Assembly: GCA_015060115.1 (NCBI GenBank)
Contig: SUZB01000006.1
Location: forward strand, 33,345-97,344
Source: Rikenellaceae bacterium
GTDB taxonomy: Bacteria > Bacteroidota > Bacteroidia > Bacteroidales > Rikenellaceae
Reading direction: 5' to 3'
Length of the DNA: 64,000 bases
Position 1 is the stretch's first letter, and every line of letters starts with the position of its first letter. A program made the translations under genes and the position numbers. Under the pieces are notes generated by a model that had not been told where the DNA came from, ran no database searches, and saw only the letters and a program-made list of their open reading frames with translations. Of the stretch, positions 27,027 to 35,758 are shown one piece after another.

Positions 27027-28226
27027 TTAGTTCACACCCCACTCCGAAGGCACAACCTTGCTCTTAACCTCCGCCTCGATGCTATCGTCAAGCATAGGGA
27101 AGAATGTAAAGCCTGTCTTTGCCTCCAACTCGGCAATCGAGATACAGTCGGCCTCTGTTATCGATGTATTCTCGCCAGTATTGGCGTGCTTGAGCCAAAA
27201 GACGATACCTCGCACCTGATTTGCATCCTTTACCTCGTCGATACGCAAGCCAGTGTTACCCTTCTTGGTACGCAACAGCGCCTTGTAGTAGTAGGTAGGC
27301 GTAGGACATATATTTCCTGAGCGGTCGGTAGTCTGGCTGTCGATTGATGAGTCGTGGTCGCCACCAAAGTAGGCACCCGTAACGACATAGAGCGTATCGC
27401 TACACACCATATTGCGAACTCTACCCTCCAAAACACCCCACTTATTCTGGTTGAAGTTGCCTTGCTGAGGGGTCATATTCGTAGCATAGAAGGTCTGGTC
27501 CATCATCTCCTGTGAGCACTTACGGTCGGCAGCAGGAATCTGATGTCCACGATCATACCAGCCATTATACGACTTAGTGAGATTAGCCTGGTCAGATATA
27601 CTCACCGCAGGGTCGTAGCCAAACGAGCTATAATCGCGGTCGCCCTCACCCGACATATGCGAAGAGTGCAACGGATAGGCTACCCACAACGATGCGCGCA
27701 CCGAGGGGTCAAAACAGTAGCTATAGTTGCGGGCATTATCCTTGATGCCAAGCTTGCCATAGTGGGTATTAAAGATATAGTCGTTCTCGTTTTTGCATAG
27801 AGGCAACTCGGCCCACTCACGCTCCATAGCGACACTTGTATCGTAGCTAAGTTGTGTGAAATAGCCCGTAAATTGGTTGCCGTCAGAGAACTCCACGCTC
27901 ACCTCGGCCGAGCGCTCAGCACCCGAAGAATTCTTATCAAAATAGATGTAGATGACCTTATCGACAGTGGTCATGCTATCGGCTAAGGTCGTTACCCCGC
28001 CTGTGAAAGTGGCCCAATCGCCCTCCGACTTGATGGCTACCGAATAAGCAGTACCCTGTTGTGCTCGCAGCACCACAGCGCAATTAGTCGATGTGCCCTT
28101 TACTGTCGTTGCCGTAAGATTTGCTTCCGAAGCAATCGTCTCGACCTTCACTTCATCACAACCAATAGTCAAAAGCGCGCAAAAAGCAGCGCTCAACATC
28201 ACAAAAATCTTCTTCACCTTGTTCAA
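27027..28226 (-). CDS. DNA/RNA non-specific endonuclease (NUC1) lipoprotein
   Basis: 399 residues. Lipobox TIGC near residue 20-23, then a BACON-like beta domain (about 35-130), then the NUC1 beta-beta-alpha-metal nuclease. The catalytic signature YDRGHQIPAADR (general-base histidine) and the metal-binding NFNQNKWGVLE are clear, followed by LYVVTGAYFGG. Relatives degrade both DNA and RNA with Mg2+. As a lipoprotein it would work at the cell surface or in the periplasm. Second gene of the operon, 39 bases before the EEP nuclease. Confidence 0.93.
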   Translation of the reverse strand: MNKVKKIFVMLSAAFCALLTIGCDEVKVETIASEANLTATTVKGTSTNCAVVLRAQQGTAYSVAIKSEGDWATFTGGVTTLADSMTTVDKVIYIYFDKNSSGAERSAEVSVEFSDGNQFTGYFTQLSYDTSVAMEREWAELPLCKNENDYIFNTHYGKLGIKDNARNYSYCFDPSVRASLWVAYPLHSSHMSGEGDRDYSSFGYDPAVSISDQANLTKSYNGWYDRGHQIPAADRKCSQEMMDQTFYATNMTPQQGNFNQNKWGVLEGRVRNMVCSDTLYVVTGAYFGGDHDSSIDSQTTDRSGNICPTPTYYYKALLRTKKGNTGLRIDEVKDANQVRGIVFWLKHANTGENTSITEADCISIAELEAKTGFTFFPMLDDSIEAEVKSKVVPSEWGVN

Positions 28227-28281
28227 TATATAAGAGGTTTGGTATTCTCTCTTGTTAATTATTTAATTATCCCCTCGCCCA

Positions 28282-28306
28282 CTTGGGTGGGACTACCCCA
28301 CCCAAG
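28282..28306 (-). other. Perfect hairpin between the OB-fold lipoprotein and NUC1 genes
   Basis: CTTGGGTGGG (28282-28291) pairs with CCCACCCAAG (28297-28306) around a 5-base loop. No T run follows on the minus strand, so it may be an mRNA processing or stability element that lets the first gene be expressed more strongly than the rest. Confidence 0.6.
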
Positions 28307-28326
28307 CAGAACGAAAGGCAAAAAGT

Positions 28327-31300
28327 TTACTCTGCAAGAGTAATAGTTACGCTCTTGAAACGCACCTGTGCAGATGCAGTGAGCTCAACAGATGAAGCCG
28401 AGCCAGTCCAAGTAGTACCATCTACACTACCTACATTAGAAGTGAAAGGACCAGTCTTACCACCATAGGTTTCAAACTCAATCTTGGTCATAGTCTTATC
28501 ACCTGCATCAATAGTCATAACATCACCCTGGTAAAAACGAACACCCGAATCTGATGCATTGAAATTAGACTTACTGCTATTGACCTTCAAAAATGAGAAT
28601 GTGAAGTCACCAAAAATGTAGGTTTTTGCAGTACCGTCAGTATTAACAATATCCTCTGCGGCTGAGAAGTAGTCAGACATAGTCAAAACTACAGTCGAAC
28701 CCTCAGGATATACAGGGTCATCACCGGGCTCCTCGCCACTATCATCACCAAAACGCTCACCATTCAAACCAGCATAGTCAGAGGCCTGAGCGAAGATAAT
28801 CTGAATAGCTCCGTTGCTGATAGACGAGATACCCTTGATAGTACCAGCACCCTGAGCAACGGTTTCAGCACCATATGAGGCATACTTCGAAGAGAATACT
28901 ACGAAGCTATTGCCGTTAGCATCCTCCATAGCAATAGAGGTGTGTGCGCCACCCATAACCCAAGTATTAGAGAGATCCGACGCAGCAACCTGAACGCCCT
29001 CAAGAGCGATATACTGACCCTCGTACTTGTTAGCAAGGAAATCTGCCATAGATACGCTCTTAGCCTCTACAGCATTGCCGGTTGAAACAACGGTAATCTT
29101 ATCCAAAGCAACACCACTAACCTGAACAGCGCCGTTGTATGAGCCAAGAGTAGCAGTTGTAAGGTCAATCTTTACCTTTGTACCGAAAGCGAACTCGTGG
29201 TTAGCAGCAAGATAGAACTGCAAAGCACCAGTCTCATCCTGAACATACATACCCTTCTTTGAGGTAAGATTGTTAAGCTCCATATTAGAGATTACAACGC
29301 CCTCGATAACGCCACCGATAGTAGCACCCTCGCCCTTAGCCAAAACATCGGCAATGGTCATTGTATCGCCAGGGGTGGGCTCGGGCTCAGGAGTCTCGCC
29401 TGTGCCAGGAGTATGAGAAATATATGTAGCATTCTTGCCCTGAGGAGTGCCATTGTATGATGTACGAACGGTCTGAACCGTAATCGTATCACCAATCTTT
29501 ACGCCAGATGCCTCCCAGTACTTGTTGCCATCCTTATCCAAAAGGCCATAGATAAGAACCTCACCGGTTGCATCCTCAAGGTAGAAATTACCATAGAGAG
29601 TATCATTCTCGTTATTCTCACGATACATACGAGTAATCTCGCCAGTAAGTTCATATATGGTTGAATCCTCAGCAGCGTTCAAGAACTCAGCAACGGTAGC
29701 CTTAACTACACCGGGCTCAGGAGCAGGCTCATCGTTGCCACCCTCGTTGCCAAGAGGCTCATCGGTAAGCTTAACACCGCAAACGATAGCACGAGCATAC
29801 GAGATAGTAGCATCAGCCGAAGTAAGCTCAAAGTTTGCATCGGTAGAGAACTCGATAGTAGATGTAGCGCTCAAGCCCGAAAGCTTAACTGAGTAGTGGT
29901 CAGTATCAGCAAATGTCAAGGCTGTGTAGGGAGCGTTGTTTGAAGCACCATCGTTAGGAGCAATCTCCAAGGTCTGAGTAGCACCACCATCAACACGGAA
30001 GTAGAGCTTAGCATCGCCACCCTTCCAAGCAACAGCATAGAGGTTGAGATACTTATCACCCGATACGCCAACAGCGCCAGACTTGAACAAACCGGTCTGC
30101 TTGCCCTTACCGAGCTTGAAGCCTGTTACTGCGTAGCCATCAATAGTGGTAGCACCAAGGCTGTAAACAGCGTTAGTTGAGTCATCGGTTGAGCATACAA
30201 AGGGAACATCCGAAGCGTATGGACCCTCAGCGGGCTCTGGATTAGGCTCCTGGCCACCCTCACCGGGAACAAGCGATACAAAGATAGCATCCTTACCCTG
30301 AGGAGTACCGTTGTACGATGTACGAACAGTTTGGACAGTGATAGTATCACCTACCTTTGCGCCAGACTCAGCCCAGTACTTCTGCTCGCCAGTGGGTGAG
30401 CAAAGGCCATAAATAAGAACCTCTGCAGTACCATCGTTGAGGTAGAAGTTACCATAAGTGGTGTTTGTTACATTGGTAATCTCGCCAGTAAGCTCATAAA
30501 CAGTCGAATCCTCGGCAGCCTCCAAGAACTCGGCAACGGTTACCTTCTTAACCTCTACGGGCTCGGGAGCCTCAATATTGTCGAGGTCGATAGTCTGACC
30601 GCCATTGCCAGAGAAGAGCTTAACATCATCAAGACGATATACGCTCGCTACATCTGCAGCAAACTTGAGGTAGAGAGTCTCAGGAACAGAGGTCAACGAG
30701 AACTCTGCAGTAGCAACATTCCAACGGCCACCCTCGGTACCTGCAAATGTGTACTCCTTAATCTCAGCCCAGCCGTTACCATCCTTAGATAGATAGATAT
30801 GGAACTCCTCGTTCTTGAATGTGCTGTCGCCATCCTGAGTGTACTTCTCCGAGCCGAAGGTAAGCTTAAGATTCTGCTGACCCTCAGCCAAAGTGATGTT
30901 ATTCACCTGGAAGTAAGCCGATGAGCCGAAGAAAATGTTGTTCGAGCCCGAACCTGCGTAGTCCGAATACTGGCTATCAGATGTAGAGTTAGCGCGAATC
31001 GAAACACCCTTACCTGAGTAGGTTACATTCTCAGCTGCAGGACCCTCAGGGTTAGCGAACTGGGGGAACTGGTCGAGATAGGGCCAAGATGAGCCAGAGC
31101 CGTAGGTCTTGGTTGCCTCCTCACCATCGAAATTGTCGCCATAGAGCAACTCCTCCTCTACGGTAGGAGTCTCGCTTGCAGACTGCGATACGGTAATCTT
31201 CTTGGTATCCCAGTTGCCATACTCCTTGTGCAATGCGATAACCTTAACGATCGAAGTACGCACAGCACCCGACTCGTTCATAGCAACTGCAACGGTAAGT

Positions 31301-31557
31301 GTAGCATCACCCTTACCAGCAGTGGGAGTAACGGTTACCCAGTCGGCATCGTCAACCTCGACCTTCCAGTCCGAGTTGGCGGTAAGCTCGACACTCTGGC
31401 TACCCTCCTCCATCGTAAAGTTCAATGATGTAGCAGAAACCTCCACCTTGGGGTCTGCAACAACATCATCGCCCTTATCCTCGCAAGCTACAAAGCCAAG
31501 GGCTGAGCCCAAGACTAAAGCAATGGCGAAGAAAGACTTAAAAAGTTTGTTTGCCAT
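28327..31557 (-). CDS. Large multi-domain OB-fold/BACON lipoprotein
   Basis: 1076 residues. Signal peptide with lipobox FVAC (about 22-25). BACON domain (about 38-135, ending KITVSQSA), then a choice-of-anchor-like beta-sandwich (YGDNFDGEE...). Next are OB-fold domains: two clear copies beginning VYELTGEIT (each ending in a VGDTITVQTVRTSYNGTPQGK-type strand), plus a third, more divergent one (IGGVIEGVVISN...). These alternate with beta-sandwich domains and a final VELTASAQVRFKSVTITLAE domain. OB folds of this type accompany secreted nucleases, so binding of nucleic acid at the surface is a reasonable inference. First gene of the operon, with a leader of about 90 bases. Confidence 0.85.
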   Translation of the reverse strand: MANKLFKSFFAIALVLGSALGFVACEDKGDDVVADPKVEVSATSLNFTMEEGSQSVELTANSDWKVEVDDADWVTVTPTAGKGDATLTVAVAMNESGAVRTSIVKVIALHKEYGNWDTKKITVSQSASETPTVEEELLYGDNFDGEEATKTYGSGSSWPYLDQFPQFANPEGPAAENVTYSGKGVSIRANSTSDSQYSDYAGSGSNNIFFGSSAYFQVNNITLAEGQQNLKLTFGSEKYTQDGDSTFKNEEFHIYLSKDGNGWAEIKEYTFAGTEGGRWNVATAEFSLTSVPETLYLKFAADVASVYRLDDVKLFSGNGGQTIDLDNIEAPEPVEVKKVTVAEFLEAAEDSTVYELTGEITNVTNTTYGNFYLNDGTAEVLIYGLCSPTGEQKYWAESGAKVGDTITVQTVRTSYNGTPQGKDAIFVSLVPGEGGQEPNPEPAEGPYASDVPFVCSTDDSTNAVYSLGATTIDGYAVTGFKLGKGKQTGLFKSGAVGVSGDKYLNLYAVAWKGGDAKLYFRVDGGATQTLEIAPNDGASNNAPYTALTFADTDHYSVKLSGLSATSTIEFSTDANFELTSADATISYARAIVCGVKLTDEPLGNEGGNDEPAPEPGVVKATVAEFLNAAEDSTIYELTGEITRMYRENNENDTLYGNFYLEDATGEVLIYGLLDKDGNKYWEASGVKIGDTITVQTVRTSYNGTPQGKNATYISHTPGTGETPEPEPTPGDTMTIADVLAKGEGATIGGVIEGVVISNMELNNLTSKKGMYVQDETGALQFYLAANHEFAFGTKVKIDLTTATLGSYNGAVQVSGVALDKITVVSTGNAVEAKSVSMADFLANKYEGQYIALEGVQVAASDLSNTWVMGGAHTSIAMEDANGNSFVVFSSKYASYGAETVAQGAGTIKGISSISNGAIQIIFAQASDYAGLNGERFGDDSGEEPGDDPVYPEGSTVVLTMSDYFSAAEDIVNTDGTAKTYIFGDFTFSFLKVNSSKSNFNASDSGVRFYQGDVMTIDAGDKTMTKIEFETYGGKTGPFTSNVGSVDGTTWTGSASSVELTASAQVRFKSVTITLAE

Positions 31558-31651
31558 AATGTTTTGTTTTTTAATGGTTTATAAAAAATATTTGGTTGTT
31601 TCGTCAAAAACCGTTTCGACCTATTGCACATCTTGCACACTAAGTCAACCA

Positions 31652-31659
31652 CAAATATA
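31652..31659 (-). promoter_or_regulatory. -7 box for the nuclease/TonB operon
   Basis: TATATTTG on the minus strand, 94 bases upstream of the first gene. Part of the divergent region with ruvB; the rest of 31558-31842 is AT-rich with nothing else recognisable. Confidence 0.5.
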
Positions 31660-31788
31660 GGGTTAATAAATCAAACAAAAAAATATAAAGCGATAAAAAA
31701 ATCGTTAAATTTTCGTTACATAAAATTTCATCACTTATCACATAGTGATAATATAGGGTCAAAAGTTGCGTATTTCGATGTAAAATTG

Positions 31789-31796
31789 TATATTTG
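31789..31796 (+). promoter_or_regulatory. -7 box for ruvB
   Basis: TATATTTG, about 46 bases before the ruvB ATG, with a weak TTG element near -33. Confidence 0.5.
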
Positions 31797-31842
31797 CAAA
31801 AGAATAAAAAAGGTTGATTTACCACTATTGAAATAGCTCACT

Positions 31843-32856
31843 ATGGGAGTTGATAGAAACTTACGAAATATCGAGAGCGACAAGGAGTTTGAGAGCCGCA
31901 TTCGCCCGCAGCAGTTGCGCAACTTTGCAGGTCAGGACAAGATTGTCGCCAACCTCAAGATATTTATCAAGGCGGCACTTATGCGTGGCGACTCGCTCGA
32001 CCACACGCTGCTTCACGGCCCTCCGGGATTGGGCAAGACGACACTTGCAAATATTATCGCCAACGAGATGGGCGCTCAGCTCAAAGTAACCTCTGGCCCT
32101 GTGCTCGACAAGCCGGGCGACTTGGCAGGTCTGCTTACGAATCTAAACCCCGGTGATGTGCTCTTTATCGATGAGATTCACCGACTTAGCCCAATCGTCG
32201 AGGAGTATCTCTACTCGGCAATGGAGGACTACAAAATCGACATCGTCTTGGATAAAGGCCCAGCTGCCCGCAGTATCCAAATTGAGCTTGCACCATTTAC
32301 GCTTGTCGGCGCTACAACACGCAGTGGACTGCTTACAGCGCCTCTCCGTGCCCGTTTTGGTATCACCTGCCACTTGGAGTATTACGATGCCCCTGTTCTC
32401 TCGGATATCGTGAAGCGCTCGGCATCAATTCTTGATATTTCGATTGATGATGATGCAGCTTTGGAGATTGCACTACGCTCGCGTGGCACACCGCGTATTG
32501 CCAATGCCCTACTTCGCCGTGTTCGCGACTTTGCGATGGTCGAGGGCGAGGGTCATATTGATGTAGAGATTACGCGCGTTGCCCTCTCGGCACTCAACAT
32601 CGATGCTCGCGGTCTTGACCAGATGGACAACAAGATATTGGCAACGATTATCGAGAAGTTTAACGGTGGCCCAGTGGGTCTTAACACCGTAGCAACAGCC
32701 GTTAGCGAGGAGGCGGGCACCATCGAGGAGGTCTACGAGCCATTCCTCATAAAGGAGGGTTTTCTTAAGCGCACACCGCGTGGTCGTGAGGCTACAGAAC
32801 TCGCCTACCGCCACTTAGGTTACACCTACACCCGCGAAGAGCAGTCGCTATTCTAA
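31843..32856 (+). CDS. ruvB: Holliday junction branch-migration helicase RuvB
   Basis: 337-residue AAA+ ATPase that drives branch migration with RuvA. Walker [14 protein letters not shown] (about 58-70), Walker [11 protein letters not shown], sensor 1 GATTRSGLL, the arginine finger region PLRARFG, and the C-terminal winged helix ([28 protein letters not shown]... [13 protein letters not shown]). Full length. Monocistronic, with its own promoter and a terminator 17 bases after the stop. Confidence 0.98.
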   Translation: MGVDRNLRNIESDKEFESRIRPQQLRNFAGQDKIVANLKIFIKAALMRGDSLDHTLLHGPPGLGKTTLANIIANEMGAQLKVTSGPVLDKPGDLAGLLTNLNPGDVLFIDEIHRLSPIVEEYLYSAMEDYKIDIVLDKGPAARSIQIELAPFTLVGATTRSGLLTAPLRARFGITCHLEYYDAPVLSDIVKRSASILDISIDDDAALEIALRSRGTPRIANALLRRVRDFAMVEGEGHIDVEITRVALSALNIDARGLDQMDNKILATIIEKFNGGPVGLNTVATAVSEEAGTIEEVYEPFLIKEGFLKRTPRGREATELAYRHLGYTYTREEQSLF

Positions 32857-32873
32857 CGATAGGCAAGACAAAT

Positions 32874-32913
32874 GGAGATGACTAAAAAGCAAATTAGTCA
32901 TCTCCAATTTTTT
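32874..32913 (+). terminator. Terminator after ruvB
   Basis: GGAGATGACTAA (32874-32885) pairs with TTAGTCATCTCC (32894-32905), followed by a T run. The stem matches the yajC terminator. Confidence 0.92.
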
Positions 32914-32930
32914 TGCTTTTGCAAAAAAGA

Positions 32931-32959
32931 GTTGTTAGTTTTTAGTTATTAGTTGTTAG
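32931..32959 (-). repeat. Heptamer repeat H3 (inverted)
   Basis: Units TGTTAGT, TTTTAGT, TATTAGT, TGTTAG: the reverse complement of the H1-type array, adjacent to the ruvB terminator and to repeat B2. Confidence 0.8.
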
Positions 32960-32971
32960 AATTTTTTATAG

Positions 32972-33046
32972 GACAAGTAAGACGAGTAGAACATTGTGAT
33001 GCCCGACCTCGTAATGGTCTTAAGGTCTTAAAGTCTTATCGGTCTA
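32972..33046 (+). repeat. GGTCTTA-rich intergenic repeat, copy B2
   Basis: GACAAGTAAGACGAGTAG followed by CCCGACCTCGTAATGGTC and repeated GTCTTA words; close to copy B1 at 8091. Confidence 0.75.
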
Positions 33047-33058
33047 AAAAACAAAGTA

Positions 33059-33272
33059 GGCGTTCCGCCTGCGGGCTAACGCCCCAAGGGACAAAAGGGG
33101 TCTAAGGACTCTGAGGGGCGCATTAAAAAAGAGAGTTTAGTGAAATTAGGGAATTTAGAGAAGTTAGGGAAGAGCGCTACCGACATTTATCCTTAAGCTC
33201 CCTACACTCATTAAACTCCCTAATAAATTTGTATCCAGCCAGCGATAGCTGGCGCTCCAACGGAGCGCAATA
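33059..33272. repeat. Composite palindromic element, copy 1 (C-D)
   Basis: Left end: GGCGTT...AACGCC hairpin with a GC-rich loop (33059-33083). Right end: AGCTGGCGCTCC and GGAGCGC (about 33246-33268). Between them a purine-rich half (TTAGGGAA and TTAGGGAAG words) faces a pyrimidine-rich half (CTCCCTA words), so the whole can fold back. The copy at 58003-58187 keeps both ends and the purine/pyrimidine pattern but not the middle sequence. No gene in the 33059-33420 stretch. Confidence 0.7.
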
Positions 33273-33289
33273 TACCACCTTCCAGCCAG

Positions 33290-33420
33290 TAATTTGTTGT
33301 AAGAAGGGGATAGATGTGGCCTATCGTAAATGAAGATCCCCTCGGGATAGTACCGTAGTACAGCCCGAGGGGTCTTACATTTGGGATAGGTCGCAGATGA
33401 CCCCTTATCACAACAAATTA
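33290..33420 (+). repeat. Structured intergenic element, copy 3 (E3)
   Basis: Outer stem 33290-33309 with 33401-33420, internal loop with ATGTGG on the left and CGCAGATGA on the right, second stem 33318-33332 with 33378-33392, and a central hairpin 33333-33376 with CCCCTCGGG and its return arm. Four G-U pairs on the plus strand (33317/33393, 33319/33391, 33327/33383, 33348/33363) against one A-C. The right arm ends directly at the stop codon of the V-ATPase K gene (33421). Confidence 0.78.
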
Positions 33421-33870
33421 TTAGAGTGATGACGAAATAAGGAATGTCGCAGCAACACCCAAGATAGCATAAAGCTCAGGGAACGCTGCAAGGATAAGAG
33501 TCTTACCGAATACATCGTTACCGTTACCGATAGCTGCGATACCGTTAGCACAAACCTTTGCCTGGAACAATGCTGAAGACAAGGTTACGATAGCCATCAA
33601 AAGACCAGCACCAAAGATACCGATACCTGCCAACATCGACATATCAGCAGCGATAAGACCGCTAACCATGAAGTAACCTACGAAGCCATAAAGACCCTGT
33701 GAACCAGGAAGAGCCGAGAGAATCATGTAGCTACCGAAAGCGCCACCATTCTTCTTCAACGCACCTACTGATGCCATACCGCAACGAGCAGTTGCAACAG
33801 CCGAAGCCAAACCTGATACACCGACCATAAGGGCAACACCCAAATAAGCCAAAATTAATGCTGAATTCAT
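33421..33870 (-). CDS. V-type ATPase subunit K (membrane rotor proteolipid)
   Basis: 149 residues with four hydrophobic helices in two hairpins, as expected for the duplicated V-type c/K subunit. The helices containing GVSGLASAVATARCG (first hairpin) and IVTLSSALFQAKVCANGIAAIG (second) fit the pattern. The ion-binding acid in helix 4 is probably the glutamate in ILAAFPELYAILG; the equivalent place in helix 2 has no acid. Forms the rotor ring that passes H+ or Na+. Last gene of the operon; its stop touches element E3. Confidence 0.92.
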   Translation of the reverse strand: MNSALILAYLGVALMVGVSGLASAVATARCGMASVGALKKNGGAFGSYMILSALPGSQGLYGFVGYFMVSGLIAADMSMLAGIGIFGAGLLMAIVTLSSALFQAKVCANGIAAIGNGNDVFGKTLILAAFPELYAILGVAATFLISSSL

Positions 33871-33907
33871 AATTGTTAAATGTTTTAAATTGTTAATTAT
33901 TATTTAT

Positions 33908-35758
33908 TTACTTATTCATCTTACGAATAGGCTCGAATGAGCGCTGACCCATCTCGAAACCTGCATTCTTATAAAACTCGACAAAGGTCAGACGCATAGG
34001 GTGAACAAATGACGAGATTGCCGACATAAAGAGGTTGATACCGTGGCCGATAAGCAGGATGATTGATGCTGCAACAATCTGCAAAACAACAACATACCAA
34101 GCCGAGCCAGCGATGCCCTCCGAGAGTCCCGAAAGACCCATTGCCAACGAGTTGAAGACCTGTGCCAACACGCCACCCGAAAGACCGATAGCGAACAATC
34201 GGATATAGCTGAGCACATCGCTCAACAAGCCGGTAATGTTGTTGTAGGTATCCCACAAGCCCGCACCAATATTAATTAGAGGATTGCGCTTGACATTGTT
34301 GAGCAAGAGCATCAACACAGCACCGAGACCAAGCGCGCCATAGAATATGGGCGAAGAGGCATCGAAGCCGGGGATTGTCAAGCCAAACATCGGAAGACCT
34401 ACCGCCAACGAGCCCGAGAGCAGGATGATAAACCAGCCCAATAGGCCAAAGGTCGAGGTAAAGCCAAAGAGTTTCGACTTCATCCAAATATTGATTGCCA
34501 TACCTACCAAAATCTGGAATACTCCGAGTGCCAACGATATAGAGAAGAAGTCCTCCTGGAAGTTAAGCAACGAGTCCTGATGTATTGGCAAGAAGTCCGA
34601 AATCGTCATACCGAAGAACGAGTTGGCATAGAAGCCAAACGCCACGGTAGCCGACGAACAGACAATCGACAACCAAGCTGCCTGACGCATGCCGGCACCA
34701 CCCTTCTTCAAGAGAGCCAAGCCCACCAAGAGAAGAATCAAGCCATAACCTGCATCGCACAAGCAGATAGCGAAGAAAAGCATATAGAATGGACCAAAGA
34801 TCGCAGTGAGATCCAAAGTACCATACTTAGGCAACGAATACATCGAGCCGATAAGCTCAAATAGGCGCGCAAACTTATTGTTCTTGAGTTTCACGGGGGC
34901 CTCATCGTCGATGGTAGCATCACGCTTCATAAAGACAAGGTTGGGGTACTCCTCCAACATCTTATCTACCTTCTCGGCTGTGTCTGCCTCAGCCCAACCC
35001 TCCAAGACGATAAGCTCACCATCGGCCTCTCGCTGTGCCGTAGCATCAACCTTAAGACCCTGCAACTGCTCCTTAATGGTTGCTGCGCTATCCTCGATAA
35101 GCTCCACCGAAGCGGCAGCACGCGAGAATGTGGCATCGAGAGCCTTATTTGCCTGAGCAAGCTCGGCAATCTCTGCCTTAAGAGCCTCGCTATCCTTCGA
35201 GGGAAGGCGTACCTCCTGACCATCAACAACGACAGCCGAAGAGTCGGTAGCAACAACGACAAAGTAGACAGTTGATTGCGTGCGAGCAATCTCCGAGATG
35301 GTCATCGTCTCGCTCCACTCATCGAGCATCTTATCGAAGGTCGATGGCTGAGTGGTGAAGTAGCGAAGTGTAATGCCACGCTCAGCAAGCTTTGTGATAT
35401 CCTCCTCAGAGTAGCGACCCCAAGGTGCGATATCGTCGGCAAGCTTCTGCAAACGCGCCATCTCCTGCTGAAGACGGGTGCGCTCCTCACGAGCAGCAAC
35501 ATAGGCCTCGTATGCCTCTTCGCCATTAGCAAAGAGCTGTGCATTAGCATCATACTCCGAAGACTTCGAGAAATCCTTTAGGTATTCGACAGCCTTGTTG
35601 TGTGCCTCAATAGAGAGCAATACCGAGCGGTCGTTCTCCGAAGGCTCCCAACCCGAGGTGGTGATATCGACTAAGCCGAGTTCACGCAACTCGTTGATAA
35701 AGCACTCCTGCTCACCGGCATAGAGCACGATATCGTAGCGAATCATCTTACTAATCAT
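33908..35758 (-). CDS. V-type ATPase subunit I (a-type stator)
   Basis: 616 residues. The N-terminal half is soluble and coiled-coil rich (for example EAYVAAREERTRLQQEMARLQKLAD) and forms the peripheral stator. The C-terminal half (about 320-616) has seven to eight membrane helices, with the conserved arginine-containing helix in LLSDVLSYIRLFAIGLSGGVLAQVFN, the residue facing the rotor. The start overlaps the end of subunit D by 4 bases, indicating coupled translation. Confidence 0.94.
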   Translation of the reverse strand: MISKMIRYDIVLYAGEQECFINELRELGLVDITTSGWEPSENDRSVLLSIEAHNKAVEYLKDFSKSSEYDANAQLFANGEEAYEAYVAAREERTRLQQEMARLQKLADDIAPWGRYSEEDITKLAERGITLRYFTTQPSTFDKMLDEWSETMTISEIARTQSTVYFVVVATDSSAVVVDGQEVRLPSKDSEALKAEIAELAQANKALDATFSRAAASVELIEDSAATIKEQLQGLKVDATAQREADGELIVLEGWAEADTAEKVDKMLEEYPNLVFMKRDATIDDEAPVKLKNNKFARLFELIGSMYSLPKYGTLDLTAIFGPFYMLFFAICLCDAGYGLILLLVGLALLKKGGAGMRQAAWLSIVCSSATVAFGFYANSFFGMTISDFLPIHQDSLLNFQEDFFSISLALGVFQILVGMAINIWMKSKLFGFTSTFGLLGWFIILLSGSLAVGLPMFGLTIPGFDASSPIFYGALGLGAVLMLLLNNVKRNPLINIGAGLWDTYNNITGLLSDVLSYIRLFAIGLSGGVLAQVFNSLAMGLSGLSEGIAGSAWYVVVLQIVAASIILLIGHGINLFMSAISSFVHPMRLTFVEFYKNAGFEMGQRSFEPIRKMNK

